Shown here in pieces: positions 8,738 through 16,156 of a stretch of 47,641 nt of DNA (position 1 is its first letter; each line of letters opens with the position of its first letter). The stretch is from the NCBI GenBank assembly GCA_003142935.1, contig PLOG01000217.1, positions 43,834 through 91,474 of the forward strand, given 5' to 3'. Made by a program: the position numbers and the translations under genes. This DNA comes from Acidobacteriaceae bacterium (GTDB lineage Bacteria > Acidobacteriota > Terriglobia > Terriglobales > Acidobacteriaceae). The notes below the pieces were generated by a model. It saw only the letters and a list, made by a program, of their open reading frames with translations. It was not told the DNA's origin and made no database searches.

Positions 8738-10378
8738 ATGAAGAAGAATCTCAAGAACAAGATTGCTCTAATTATTGCAGTGCTGCTGATTTGCCTCTAT
8801 GGAATCTTCGGGATTCCGTCGGGCCTGAGCGGAAAGGCCCTGCTCGAGGGGATGAGTGGCAGAATTCACCTCGGCCTGGATCTCCGCGGCGGCGCCCACC
8901 TGATTCTGCAGGTGAAGGTTGAGGAAGCGGTAAGCGCGGAGACAGATAACGTGGTGGCCCAGATTCAGCAGGATCTGAAGGGGGCCAGCCTCACCTATTC
9001 GCAGGTATACAAACCCGATCCAGCCAAGCCGACGCTCATTCGGGTTGAAGGCACGCCGGTGGCCAGCTCGAATGCTGTCCGCACGCTGCTGGACACCAAG
9101 TATTCCAACGAATACAACCTGGATAGCGGGTCAGACAACGCCTGGACGCTGAACATGAAGCCGACCGTGCTGAAAGCTCTCGAAGAGAAGACAGTGCAGC
9201 AGGCCATTGTTGCCCTCGGGGATCGCGTGAACGCGCTGGGCGTCAGCGAGCCTGTGATTCAGGAGTATGGCCTGGGCGCCAACGAGATTCTGGTCGAGCT
9301 GCCGGGCGTCGAAAACGAGAGCGAGATCGAAAAAATCATCCAGGGAACCAACCGCCTGGAGGTCCACGCCGTTGTCGGCGGCCCTTATAAGGACGAGCAG
9401 GATGGGCTGGCCAGTGTGGGCGGCAATTTACCGGCGGACGAGGAGTTGAAGACCTTCTCTCCCGTTTTGGCGGGCGGTTCGGAGACCGGAGGCGTGTACG
9501 TTCTCCATCGTCAGTATGTGGTGGGCGGCAGCGACTTTCGCTCCGCCGATCCTGGTGTCGATTCGAACACCGGGCGGCGGCAGGTGCAGTTCACCCTCAC
9601 CAACGAAGCCGGCGACCGGTTCTACGACTACACAAGCAAGAATGTGGGCCAGAGCATGGCCGTGGTCATGAACGACCAGGTTCGCGAGGTGGCCACCATC
9701 CAGAGCGCCATCCGCGACCGAGGCGAAATCACGGGCAGCTTTACGCAGGATGAAGTGGCCGCGCTTTCGAAGCTCCTGAGCACCGGCGCATTGCCGGCCT
9801 CTCTGGTGCAATTGGAAAAGCGGTTTGTCGGCGCGTCCCTGGGCGCGGATTCGATTCGCGAGGGAGTGATGGCGGCCGTGGTGGGCGTGCTGGTTGTAAT
9901 GATATTCATGCTCATCTATTACCGCGGCTCGGGCATCAACGCCGATCTGGCGCTGATCTTGAACCTGGTGATTTTGCTGGGCGTGCTGGGCCTTTCCAGT
10001 GCCATGTCCGGTGGCGCCAACGCGCTCACCTTGACTTTGCCGGGAATCGCCGGAGTCATTCTGACCATCGGTATGGGCGTCGACTCGAACGTTCTGATCT
10101 TTGAGCGCATTCGTGAAGAGGTGCGGGCCGGCAAGGCGCCCTCCGCTGCCGTGGACCAGGGCTTTGCCCATGCCTGGGTCACTATCGTGGATACGCACGT
10201 CACGACCATCGTTTCGGCGGCCATTCTATTCATGTTTGGCACCGGCCCGGTGAAGGGCTTCGCGGTCACCTTGACAATAGGTTTGGCCGCCAACCTTTTC
10301 ACGGCGGTGTATGTCTCCAGGGTGATCTTCGAGGCGCACCTGAACAGATTGAAGCCAGGGGAAATGGTGTCTATCTAG
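8738..10378 (+). CDS. secD: protein translocase subunit SecD
   Basis: SecD uses the proton-motive force, with SecF, to complete protein export through SecYEG. The 546-residue product has an N-terminal membrane segment, the family motif LGLDLRGGAHLILQV, a large periplasmic domain, and a C-terminal five-helix membrane domain with GMGVDSNVLIFERIREE. It lies 66 bases downstream of yajC and is followed by secF. Size and order are typical. Confidence 0.97.
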   Translation: MKKNLKNKIALIIAVLLICLYGIFGIPSGLSGKALLEGMSGRIHLGLDLRGGAHLILQVKVEEAVSAETDNVVAQIQQDLKGASLTYSQVYKPDPAKPTLIRVEGTPVASSNAVRTLLDTKYSNEYNLDSGSDNAWTLNMKPTVLKALEEKTVQQAIVALGDRVNALGVSEPVIQEYGLGANEILVELPGVENESEIEKIIQGTNRLEVHAVVGGPYKDEQDGLASVGGNLPADEELKTFSPVLAGGSETGGVYVLHRQYVVGGSDFRSADPGVDSNTGRRQVQFTLTNEAGDRFYDYTSKNVGQSMAVVMNDQVREVATIQSAIRDRGEITGSFTQDEVAALSKLLSTGALPASLVQLEKRFVGASLGADSIREGVMAAVVGVLVVMIFMLIYYRGSGINADLALILNLVILLGVLGLSSAMSGGANALTLTLPGIAGVILTIGMGVDSNVLIFERIREEVRAGKAPSAAVDQGFAHAWVTIVDTHVTTIVSAAILFMFGTGPVKGFAVTLTIGLAANLFTAVYVSRVIFEAHLNRLKPGEMVSI

Positions 10379-10482
10379 GTTTTGGAACAATGCCGCCGGT
10401 CACAGTTTGCTGGCCGCCGGCGAAACAGAATTGAGAGCTGGGGCGCCGAGAGCCTCCAGCCTCCAGGAAGCGGAGAAAACCA

Positions 10483-11469
10483 GTGGAATTGTTTCACGGC
10501 GTAAATGTGGATTGGCTGGGGAAGAAGTGGTACTTCCTCGCCTTTTCAATGATTTTCAGCATCGCGGGCATTGTTTCGATGAGCATGCACTGGACGCACC
10601 CGGTCGGCGGAATGCATAGTCCTGTTCCTCTTGGCGTGGACTTCCGCGGCGGCACGGATGTGCGGGTGCAGTTCGCCCAGACTCCAAACATCGAAGCGAT
10701 TCGCCAGGCGATCGCGGCGGCCGGCATCAAGGACGCGACCATCCAGAGCATCCAGGAGGAGGTCAGCGCGGCTCCCGGCAATGACGTGCTTATCAGCCTG
10801 CCCGAGCAGACCAACGAGAACGCGCTCGACGCCGGGCGCCAGCAGATTGTCAATGCTTTGCAGGCGCACTACAACAACCCGTTCACGGTGCAGAATGTCC
10901 AGATTGTCGGCCCCACTGTAGGCCGTCAGCTTGAGACAAAGGCCGGTCTGGCCACGCTCTACTCCATGGCGGGCATGCTGGTGTATCTCTGGTTTCGTTT
11001 TCAATTGATCTATGGCGTAGCCGCGGTGGTGGCCTGCTTCCACGACACGCTGATTACCGTGGGCTTTTTCGCGCTTACCAATCAGGAGATCAGCCTGACT
11101 GTCATTGCGGCCATTCTTACCCTGGTCGGCTACTCGATGAACGACACGATTGTGGTGTTCGACCGCATTCGCGAGAACTTGCGCATGAGCCGTCGCGAGG
11201 CCCTGCCGGATGTAGTCAACCGCAGCATTAACCAGACGTTGAGCCGAACCGTGCTTACGTCGGGGCTGACCTTCCTGACGGTGCTTTCGCTGTATATTTT
11301 TGGCGGTCCAGTGTTAAAAGGCTTTTCATTCGCGCTTGTGGTGGGTATTCTAATCGGTACCTATTCATCGATCGCCGTGGCCGCTCCAATGTTGGTCGCT
11401 TGGCAGGAGTGGCGCGGGAAGCGTGGCACATCTACGGCTCTACCGGCCGCCAAGCGCGCGCGAGTGTAG
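10483..11469 (+). CDS. secF: protein translocase subunit SecF
   Basis: SecF is the partner of SecD in the RND-like motor that promotes late steps of export. GTG 10483 has GCGGAG upstream and begins MELFHGVNVDWLGKKWYF. Family motifs include GVDFRGGTDV, the D4-like segment GYSMNDTIVVFDRIRENL and the C-terminal GPVLKGFSFALVVGI. Length is 328 residues, normal for stand-alone SecF. A gap of about 100 bases separates it from secD. Confidence 0.96.
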   Translation: MELFHGVNVDWLGKKWYFLAFSMIFSIAGIVSMSMHWTHPVGGMHSPVPLGVDFRGGTDVRVQFAQTPNIEAIRQAIAAAGIKDATIQSIQEEVSAAPGNDVLISLPEQTNENALDAGRQQIVNALQAHYNNPFTVQNVQIVGPTVGRQLETKAGLATLYSMAGMLVYLWFRFQLIYGVAAVVACFHDTLITVGFFALTNQEISLTVIAAILTLVGYSMNDTIVVFDRIRENLRMSRREALPDVVNRSINQTLSRTVLTSGLTFLTVLSLYIFGGPVLKGFSFALVVGILIGTYSSIAVAAPMLVAWQEWRGKRGTSTALPAAKRARV

Positions 11470-11529
11470 GGATTGGCAGTGCGTCCTGAGCAAACGGGTA
11501 CAGACAACCGTGCGCAAGGGGAGGTTTTC

Positions 11530-11652
11530 TTGAGTCAGGCGCCACTTGATTCAACCGGCTTTGGGCGCGGTAACGGGATCACGTCGGTGCAGCCATGGGA
11601 AGATGTGGGAGACAAGAATTGCACCAGTTTTTGCAGCAGGCTTTGCAGGTGA
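11530..11652 (+). CDS. possible 40-residue ORF with three Cys near its end
   Basis: This ORF is too short for the track. A very strong ribosome site (AAGGGGAGG) sits 5 bases before TTG 11530 and the frame runs to TGA at 11650. The C-terminal part reads NCTSFCSRLCR. It has no recognised family and lies between secF and tonB. An overlapping frame further on (QFLQQALQV) also looks protein-like, so this may be a decayed gene rather than a working small ORF. The surrounding 11470-11768 gap holds nothing else I can support. Confidence 0.3.
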   Translation: MSQAPLDSTGFGRGNGITSVQPWEDVGDKNCTSFCSRLCR

Positions 11653-11768
11653 GGCGTTGTTCTGATAAGGTGAACACGCTTCTAAAGGGACGATTTTTGA
11701 GCACGGGAACATTTGCGGTTCTCGCGGTGTCTAATTAGAAGTAACCAACACCCGATTCGAGGCTGGCC

Positions 11769-12485
11769 ATGTTTGAAGATTCTACGTTTGAATCCGGAGG
11801 CAGGATCAAGACCAAGAGCGGCCGTTGGATGATGTTCACAGGCATCGTCAACGGTTCCATCCTTGTGCTTCTTATCCTTATTCCGCTGATCTATCCCGAG
11901 GCGTTGCCCAAGGGCGCCATGCAGACCTTGCTTTTTGCTCCGCCTCCGCCGCCCCCTCCGCCTCCGCCTCCGCCTCCACCCGAGGTCGTGCACATTGTCC
12001 ATGTGCAGTCGGAGATGATGAACAACCAGCTGACTGCGCCCACGCGAATTCCACATAACATCACCATCGTGGCCGAGAAGGAAGCCCCACCCTCCACTTT
12101 CGGCGTGGCCGGAATGGAAGGCCTTGGTGGAAGCGCCAGCGGCGTGACCGACAGCATGTTTAACCAGGCCAACAAGGTAAAGGTCGCCCCGCCCAAAAAA
12201 GTGAGCATCTCGGCCGGCGTCATGGTCGGCATGCTGATCCAGAAGACGCAGCCGATCTATCCGCCGATCGCCAAGGCTGCCCGCGTCTCTGGCACGGTGG
12301 TGCTCCAGGCTACCATCTCCAAGGCGGGAACGATTGAAAACCTGCACGTCATCAATGGGCCGGCCATGTTGCAGCAGGCTGCGATGGATGCCGTGAGGTC
12401 CTGGCGCTACAGACCCTACCTGCTCAATAATGAGCCGGTAGAGGTAGAAACCACGGTGAACGTGATCTTCACCCTGGGCGGATGA
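11769..12485 (+). CDS. TonB-family energy transducer
   Basis: TonB couples the ExbB-ExbD proton motor in the inner membrane to outer-membrane receptors. The 238-residue protein has a short cytoplasmic N-terminus, one transmembrane segment (FTGIVNGSILVLLILIPLIYP), a run of 14 prolines that should span the periplasm, and a C-terminal TonB domain (IYPPIAKAARVSGTVVLQATI and AMDAVRSWRYRPY). GAGG stands about 7 bases before the ATG. The gene is closed by its own intrinsic terminator, while exbB-exbD follow, so the motor and transducer can be expressed separately. Confidence 0.92.
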   Translation: MFEDSTFESGGRIKTKSGRWMMFTGIVNGSILVLLILIPLIYPEALPKGAMQTLLFAPPPPPPPPPPPPPPEVVHIVHVQSEMMNNQLTAPTRIPHNITIVAEKEAPPSTFGVAGMEGLGGSASGVTDSMFNQANKVKVAPPKKVSISAGVMVGMLIQKTQPIYPPIAKAARVSGTVVLQATISKAGTIENLHVINGPAMLQQAAMDAVRSWRYRPYLLNNEPVEVETTVNVIFTLGG

Positions 12486-12495
12486 CAGACACCCT

Positions 12496-12533
12496 GGCTC
12501 CCTGTTGATTCTTGACAGGGAGCCTAGCTTTTG
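12496..12533 (+). terminator. intrinsic terminator of the tonB gene
   Basis: A perfect 10-bp stem (GGCTCCCTGT / ACAGGGAGCC) with a 9-base loop is followed by TAGCTTTT, starting 11 bases after the tonB stop. Confidence 0.8.
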
Positions 12534-12628
12534 ACCTGAATGCGAATCGTCAAAGAGCCGCATTCCCAGCAGTCCGCCGCGGCGGATAGTCTTCAGTTCA
12601 CAAGAAACTCCTTAGGAGGAACGATTCA

Positions 12629-13369
12629 GTGATTCTCGCTCAACTCGCACACTTCGCTACGCATACGGTCAGCAGCCTGGCACTTTTCCAGGATGAGCAG
12701 ACGGTCAGCTTCAGCCCCATGGGGCTGTGGGATCATATGGGATGGGCTGTTCGCGCCATCGCCATCACGCTTTTCATCGAGTCGATCTGGTCGCTGGCCG
12801 TTATGATCGACCGTTACCTGTACTTCTCTGCCGCCCGCAAGCAGTCGCGCGAGTTCGCGCCTAAGGTTGCCGGCGCATTGAAGGACAGCAAGCTGGAAGA
12901 GGCGATCAAGATCGCCGACCGTAACAAGAAGTCCCACCTGGCCGAGGTCGTCACGGCTGGTTTGCAAGAGTTCCGCGCTTCTGGTGGCACCGCTACCGAG
13001 GAGACCATCGCGAGCTCCGGCCGTGCGTTGGAGAGGGCTGAGGCCATCGTTCACGCCAAACTGAAGAGGGGCCTCTCGGTTCTCGCCACCATCGGCGCAA
13101 CCGCTCCCTTCGTCGGACTGCTCGGCACCGTCATCGGCATTCTGCACGCCTTTCAGCAGATCGCCACTCAGAAGACTTCGGGCATCGGCGCAGTTGCCGG
13201 CGGCATCTCGGAAGCCTTGGTCACCACCGCCTTCGGGTTACTGGTCGCCATCCCCGCCGTCATGACCTTCAACTACTTCACCGGTCGTGTCGAGAATTTC
13301 GACGTGGAGATGGATAACTCCTCCAGCGAACTCGTCGACTACTTCATCAAGCAGAGCCACAAGCGCTAA
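12629..13369 (+). CDS. exbB: MotA/TolQ/ExbB proton channel family protein
   Basis: ExbB forms the pentameric inner-membrane scaffold of the TonB motor. GTG 12629 is preceded by a near-perfect AGGAGGA 8 bases upstream. The 246-residue product has three membrane segments (near residues 35-60, 145-170 and 190-215), with the family signature GATAPFVGLLGTVIGI and the third-helix motif ISEALVTTAFGLLVAIPA. exbD genes follow. A TolQ role cannot be excluded from sequence alone, but the adjacent tonB and TonB-dependent receptor favour ExbB. Confidence 0.93.
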   Translation: MILAQLAHFATHTVSSLALFQDEQTVSFSPMGLWDHMGWAVRAIAITLFIESIWSLAVMIDRYLYFSAARKQSREFAPKVAGALKDSKLEEAIKIADRNKKSHLAEVVTAGLQEFRASGGTATEETIASSGRALERAEAIVHAKLKRGLSVLATIGATAPFVGLLGTVIGILHAFQQIATQKTSGIGAVAGGISEALVTTAFGLLVAIPAVMTFNYFTGRVENFDVEMDNSSSELVDYFIKQSHKR

Positions 13370-13404
13370 GCGAGGCGACTGTCGGTTCGAGCGAGAACCT
13401 TCGG

Positions 13405-13434
13405 GGGCGGGAGAACCTGAAATCTCTCCTGCCC
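13405..13434 (+). other. stem-loop between exbB and exbD
   Basis: GGGCGGGAGA pairs with TCTCCTGCCC (10 bp including one G-T) around a 10-base loop. No T-run follows, so it is not an obvious terminator; it could set the relative expression or stability of the exbB and exbD parts of the transcript. Confidence 0.45.
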
Positions 13435-13525
13435 ACCGCTTTCGACCTCGCGCAGACTACGCCTGCTTTCCAGCAATGCCGGAAGCCATCCGGGACGGAA
13501 ATTCAAAGGCAACGGAGTTTTAACA

Positions 13526-13966
13526 ATGGGAATCGCGGTTCGTAACGAAGGCTCCAAGGTTAACTCGAATATCAACGTCACACCCATGGTGGATGTGATG
13601 CTGGTACTGCTGATCATCTTCATGGTGATCACCCCCATGCTCCAGAACAAGGTCCAGATCGATATGGCGCAAGTGGACAACGCCGTTGCCATGCCCGACG
13701 CTGACAAGGAAGACGCCATTGTGGTCGCTGTCACTCGCGATGGTGGTTTGTTCCTGGGGCAGGACAAGGTCGCTCCCGATCAGCTCGGCCGGATGGTGGC
13801 AGACAAGCTGGCTGATAAGCCAGGCAAAACGATCTATGTTCGCGCGGATGCGCGGGCGCAGTATAAGGCGGTCGAAGACGCCATCGACGACGTTCGCACT
13901 GCCGGCGTGGATGAAGTGGGCTTGCTGACCCAGAAAAAGGCCGGCGACCTCGCAGGTGGCGAATAA
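13526..13966 (+). CDS. exbD: ExbD/TolR family biopolymer transport protein (first copy)
   Basis: ExbD is the single-span protein that sits in the ExbB pore and carries the protonatable Asp. The 146-residue product has a polar N-terminus, then INVTPMVDVMLVLLIIFMVI, in which the Asp of MVDV is the conserved pore residue, and a periplasmic ExbD/TolR domain. GGAG lies 8 bases upstream of the ATG. A second, non-identical exbD follows 54 bases downstream. Confidence 0.94.
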   Translation: MGIAVRNEGSKVNSNINVTPMVDVMLVLLIIFMVITPMLQNKVQIDMAQVDNAVAMPDADKEDAIVVAVTRDGGLFLGQDKVAPDQLGRMVADKLADKPGKTIYVRADARAQYKAVEDAIDDVRTAGVDEVGLLTQKKAGDLAGGE

Positions 13967-14020
13967 GTCTGCCGTTGTGCTGGCTCTTAACGATTTCAAG
14001 TAAACGAGGAGTTTGAAACC

Positions 14021-14458
14021 ATGTCAATGACGACTGGAGGCGGGGGAGGCTACTCGTCCGACATCAATGTTACGCCCATGATCGACATTCTGCTGGTGCT
14101 GTTGATCATCTTCATGGTCATCGTGCCGGTGACTCCAAAGGGCCTGGATGCGCTGGTGCCCCAGCCGCCCAAGAACCCTGAGAAGCAGCAGCAGCCCAAT
14201 GACCGCACCATCGTCGTTCAGGTTCTGTATCGTCCCGGCGCGCCGCCGGCATACAAGATCAACGAGACGGATGTGGCCAAGACCGATTTGCTGTCCAGGC
14301 TGACAGAGATTTACGCCAACCGTGCCGAGCGCGTCATGTTCGTCAGGGGCGACGACGATCTCAACTTCGCCTATATTGCCGAAGTGATCGATATCGGCCG
14401 TGCGGCCAACGTGGATCACATCGGGTTGATGACGCCGAAGATTCAGGCTGGCCAATAG
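14021..14458 (+). CDS. exbD: ExbD/TolR family biopolymer transport protein (second copy)
   Basis: The 145-residue product repeats the ExbD plan: a Gly-rich N-terminus, then INVTPMIDILLVLLIIFMVI with the conserved Asp, and a periplasmic domain. Outside the membrane segment it differs clearly from the first copy, with a Pro/Gln-rich insert (KNPEKQQQPNDR) just after the membrane helix. This points to an ExbB-ExbD1-ExbD2 motor, a layout known from some other bacteria, rather than a recent duplication. CGAGGAG precedes the ATG. Confidence 0.93.
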   Translation: MSMTTGGGGGYSSDINVTPMIDILLVLLIIFMVIVPVTPKGLDALVPQPPKNPEKQQQPNDRTIVVQVLYRPGAPPAYKINETDVAKTDLLSRLTEIYANRAERVMFVRGDDDLNFAYIAEVIDIGRAANVDHIGLMTPKIQAGQ

Positions 14459-14762
14459 CTAGGCGCCGCAGGGATTCCCAATGCAGAGGGAGTCGCTGGG
14501 TTAGCCGGTATCGGTCATGCGGTCGGCGCAGACAGAGAGTTTCAGGTGCAAGATTCAGGCTGGACGGCTGAGAAAGAGGGATGGATCGAGTTTCCCTGAT
14601 TTTCCAGAGTTTAGCCAGCCACGTCCGGAAGCGGTAAAGCCGGACGGAAACGGGAGTACAATTTTTCAATCCTGGTTTTGGGTGCTCCCGCCCGCGGCCA
14701 GTTGTAAAAAGATTCCGGGCGCGCAACCGATAGGCTCTCGCCCGAAGGAGAAGGATACGATC
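14459..14762 (+). other. gap between exbD2 and the TPR lipoprotein gene
   Basis: About 300 bases with no gene I can support; the long ORF that covers it is an upstream extension of the TPR gene without a signal peptide. A TACAAT at 14657 could be a -10 element but lacks a good -35. A small hairpin (GTCCGG / CCGGAC) lies near 14620-14642. Confidence 0.4.
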
Positions 14763-15599
14763 ATGAATGGACCCGCACGTATTACGGCGTTAGCGGTTAC
14801 CCTTGCCGGCATGGTGCTTTCCATGAGCGGGTGCGACCAGCTTCAAGCCCGCGACCAGTTGAACAAGGGAGTGGAAGCGTACAAGAGCGCCCACTATGAA
14901 GAGGCGATCGGTCACTTCCAGAAAGCGACGCAACTTGACCCAAGCCTGCCTATGGCAAAGACCTATCTAGCCACCGCGCTGGCCCAGAACGTTGTGCCCG
15001 GCCTGGATACCGTGGAGAACCTGAAGACCGCGAATCAGGCCATCGATATCTTCAAGGATGTTCTGGTCAAGGACCCAAGCGATGTCAATAGTTTGAAGCA
15101 GGTCGCGGGTATTTATTTCCAGATCAAGAAGCTGGATGACGCCAAGGAATGGCAGAAGAAGGTTTTGGCCGTGGACCCGAAGGATCCCGAGGCCGCATAT
15201 ACGATTGGCGTTATCGACTGGACCGAGGCACATGAAAACACTCTGACAGCCCTGCAGTCAGCCGGCGTTAACGACGATGGCGAAGGCAATTTAAAGGCGC
15301 CCAAGAAGGTGATGGAGCCTCTCAAGGCCCAGAATGGTCCGCTGGTTGACGAGGGCTTGAAGTACCTCAACGATGCGGTGGCGAATCGGGCCAACTATGA
15401 CGACGCCATGGCCTATCTCAACCTGATTTACCGGCGCAAGGCTGACGTGGATTATGGCGACACCGCCGCAGTCAAGGCAGATCTCGCCGCTGCGGAGGAT
15501 TGGCGCACCAAGGCGATGGGTACGCGTAAAGCCAACGAAGAGAAGAAGAATGCGGGTCCTGGCGGTATCACCATGGATTCGAGCGGCAACCTGAAGTAA
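14763..15599 (+). CDS. TPR-repeat lipoprotein
   Basis: The start at ATG 14763 gives a lipoprotein signal (VTLAGMVLSMSGC) and follows AAGGAGAAGGAT; the ORF-track start at 14517 would bury this signal. The mature 278-residue precursor contains tetratricopeptide-like units, for example NKGVEAYKSAHYEEAIGHF and a later KKLDDAKEWQKKVLAVDPKD, so it probably scaffolds protein contacts at the outer or inner membrane. It directly follows the exbB-exbD-exbD block and ends in a strong terminator, so it may be the last gene of that operon. The specific partner is unknown. Confidence 0.88.
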   Translation: MNGPARITALAVTLAGMVLSMSGCDQLQARDQLNKGVEAYKSAHYEEAIGHFQKATQLDPSLPMAKTYLATALAQNVVPGLDTVENLKTANQAIDIFKDVLVKDPSDVNSLKQVAGIYFQIKKLDDAKEWQKKVLAVDPKDPEAAYTIGVIDWTEAHENTLTALQSAGVNDDGEGNLKAPKKVMEPLKAQNGPLVDEGLKYLNDAVANRANYDDAMAYLNLIYRRKADVDYGDTAAVKADLAAAEDWRTKAMGTRKANEEKKNAGPGGITMDSSGNLK

Positions 15600-15624
15600 G
15601 CAATTTCGGTTCGTTCTTCAAAAG

Positions 15625-15660
15625 AAACGGCCCTTCTCTAACTGAGGGGGCCGTTTTTCT
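15625..15660 (+). terminator. intrinsic terminator after the TPR lipoprotein gene
   Basis: AAACGGCCC pairs with GGGCCGTTT around a 14-base loop, followed by TTTCTT, beginning 26 bases after the stop codon. Confidence 0.85.
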
Positions 15661-15735
15661 TGCGCCTTCTTTCGGCTGTCGAGGGTTTCCGAGAAGTCGA
15701 GTCGACGGCGCAGGGGACGCCATTGAGGGTTGAGA

Positions 15736-15764
15736 TTGACGCCGATTCCCGGTTTAGATATATT
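15736..15764 (+). promoter_or_regulatory. strong predicted promoter for the leader of the TonB-dependent receptor
   Basis: TTGACG at 15736-15741, a 17-base spacer, then TATATT at 15759-15764. The predicted transcription start, about 7 bases beyond, coincides with the A of an ATG at 15771, so the first transcript would be leaderless. Confidence 0.75.
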
Positions 15765-15770
15765 TGACCG

Positions 15771-15839
15771 ATGGAGATTCGAATCATCCCGGCTGTGAGC
15801 GACGCAAGTTGTTGCGTGCAGTTCAGGCTGTGTGGGTGA
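15771..15839 (+). CDS. candidate leaderless Cys-containing leader peptide 1
   Basis: A 22-codon ORF ending SDASCCVQFRLCG then TGA. Its ATG sits 6 bases after a TATATT -10 box, the geometry of a leaderless message, and no ribosome site is present or needed. Cys codons are TGT TGC at 15810-15815 and TGT at 15831. The paired Cys codons lie inside hairpin ACGCAA/TTGCGT (15802-15817), and the third Cys codon is in the outer stem TGTGG/CCACA (15831-15835 with 15863-15867). An intrinsic terminator follows 30 bases after the stop. The arrangement is that of an attenuator; function is inferred. Confidence 0.5.
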   Translation: MEIRIIPAVSDASCCVQFRLCG

Positions 15840-15869
15840 ATCCGAAAAGATTCAACGATTCTCCACATG

Positions 15870-15903
15870 GCCGCGTTTCAGCCTCAGCTGACGCGGCTTT
15901 TCT
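15870..15903 (+). terminator. intrinsic terminator between leader peptide 1 and leader peptide 2
   Basis: GCCGCGT pairs with ACGCGGC, extended inside by CAGC/GCTG around a CTCA loop, followed by TTTTCTATTT. No conventional gene lies between the previous terminator and this one, so it probably ends the short leader transcript. Confidence 0.8.
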
Positions 15904-15955
15904 ATTTCCAGCGTAAGAAAAAATCGCCCCATTCCGGAATACACATCAAGGTGCA

Positions 15956-16030
15956 ATGAGCTTCGCTTCTTCCCCTTCCCGGCTACACGCCTCCGCCCAG
16001 CAGCGGAGCGCTTGTTGTTGTTGTCGCTAG
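15956..16030 (+). CDS. candidate polycysteine leader peptide 2 (CCCC before stop)
   Basis: A 24-codon ORF from ATG 15956 to TAG 16028, ending QQRSACCCCR. The four consecutive Cys codons are all TGT and stand one codon before the stop. AAGG lies 4 bases before the ATG. It is located between the terminator at 15870 and the TonB-dependent receptor gene start at 16157. The QRS-Cys-run end resembles the leader before cysD (QRRSCCC). A role as a cysteine sensor is inferred. Confidence 0.55.
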   Translation: MSFASSPSRLHASAQQRSACCCCR

Positions 16031-16035
16031 CTCAC

Positions 16036-16156
16036 GCCCGTCCCCACACAAACTGAATGTTGAGCGCAAGACCAGGGAATCCACCGGTCCCACGCTCACC
16101 TGAACGCGCCGGCCTCTCGATAGGCCGCACATGCAACCCACTTCCTCGGAGGCAAC
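16036..16156 (+). other. structured region before the receptor start codon
   Basis: TGAGCG pairs with CGCTCA and encloses GACC/GGTC; further on CGGCCT pairs with AGGCCG. GCCTC of the second stem could instead pair with GAGGC of the receptor ribosome site (GGAGG at 16148). These mutually exclusive pairings could control receptor translation, but they are read by eye only. Confidence 0.3.

Larger units (their letters stand above)
15771..15903 (+). ncRNA. predicted short structured transcript (attenuated leader or small RNA)
   Basis: A promoter with predicted start near 15771 and a terminator ending near 15903 define a transcript of about 130 nt with three stem-loops. It may be the attenuated product of the receptor leader, or an independent small RNA. 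AGGCTG (15825-15830) could also pair with CAGCCT (15879-15884) inside the terminator, giving an alternative fold. Confidence 0.5.
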
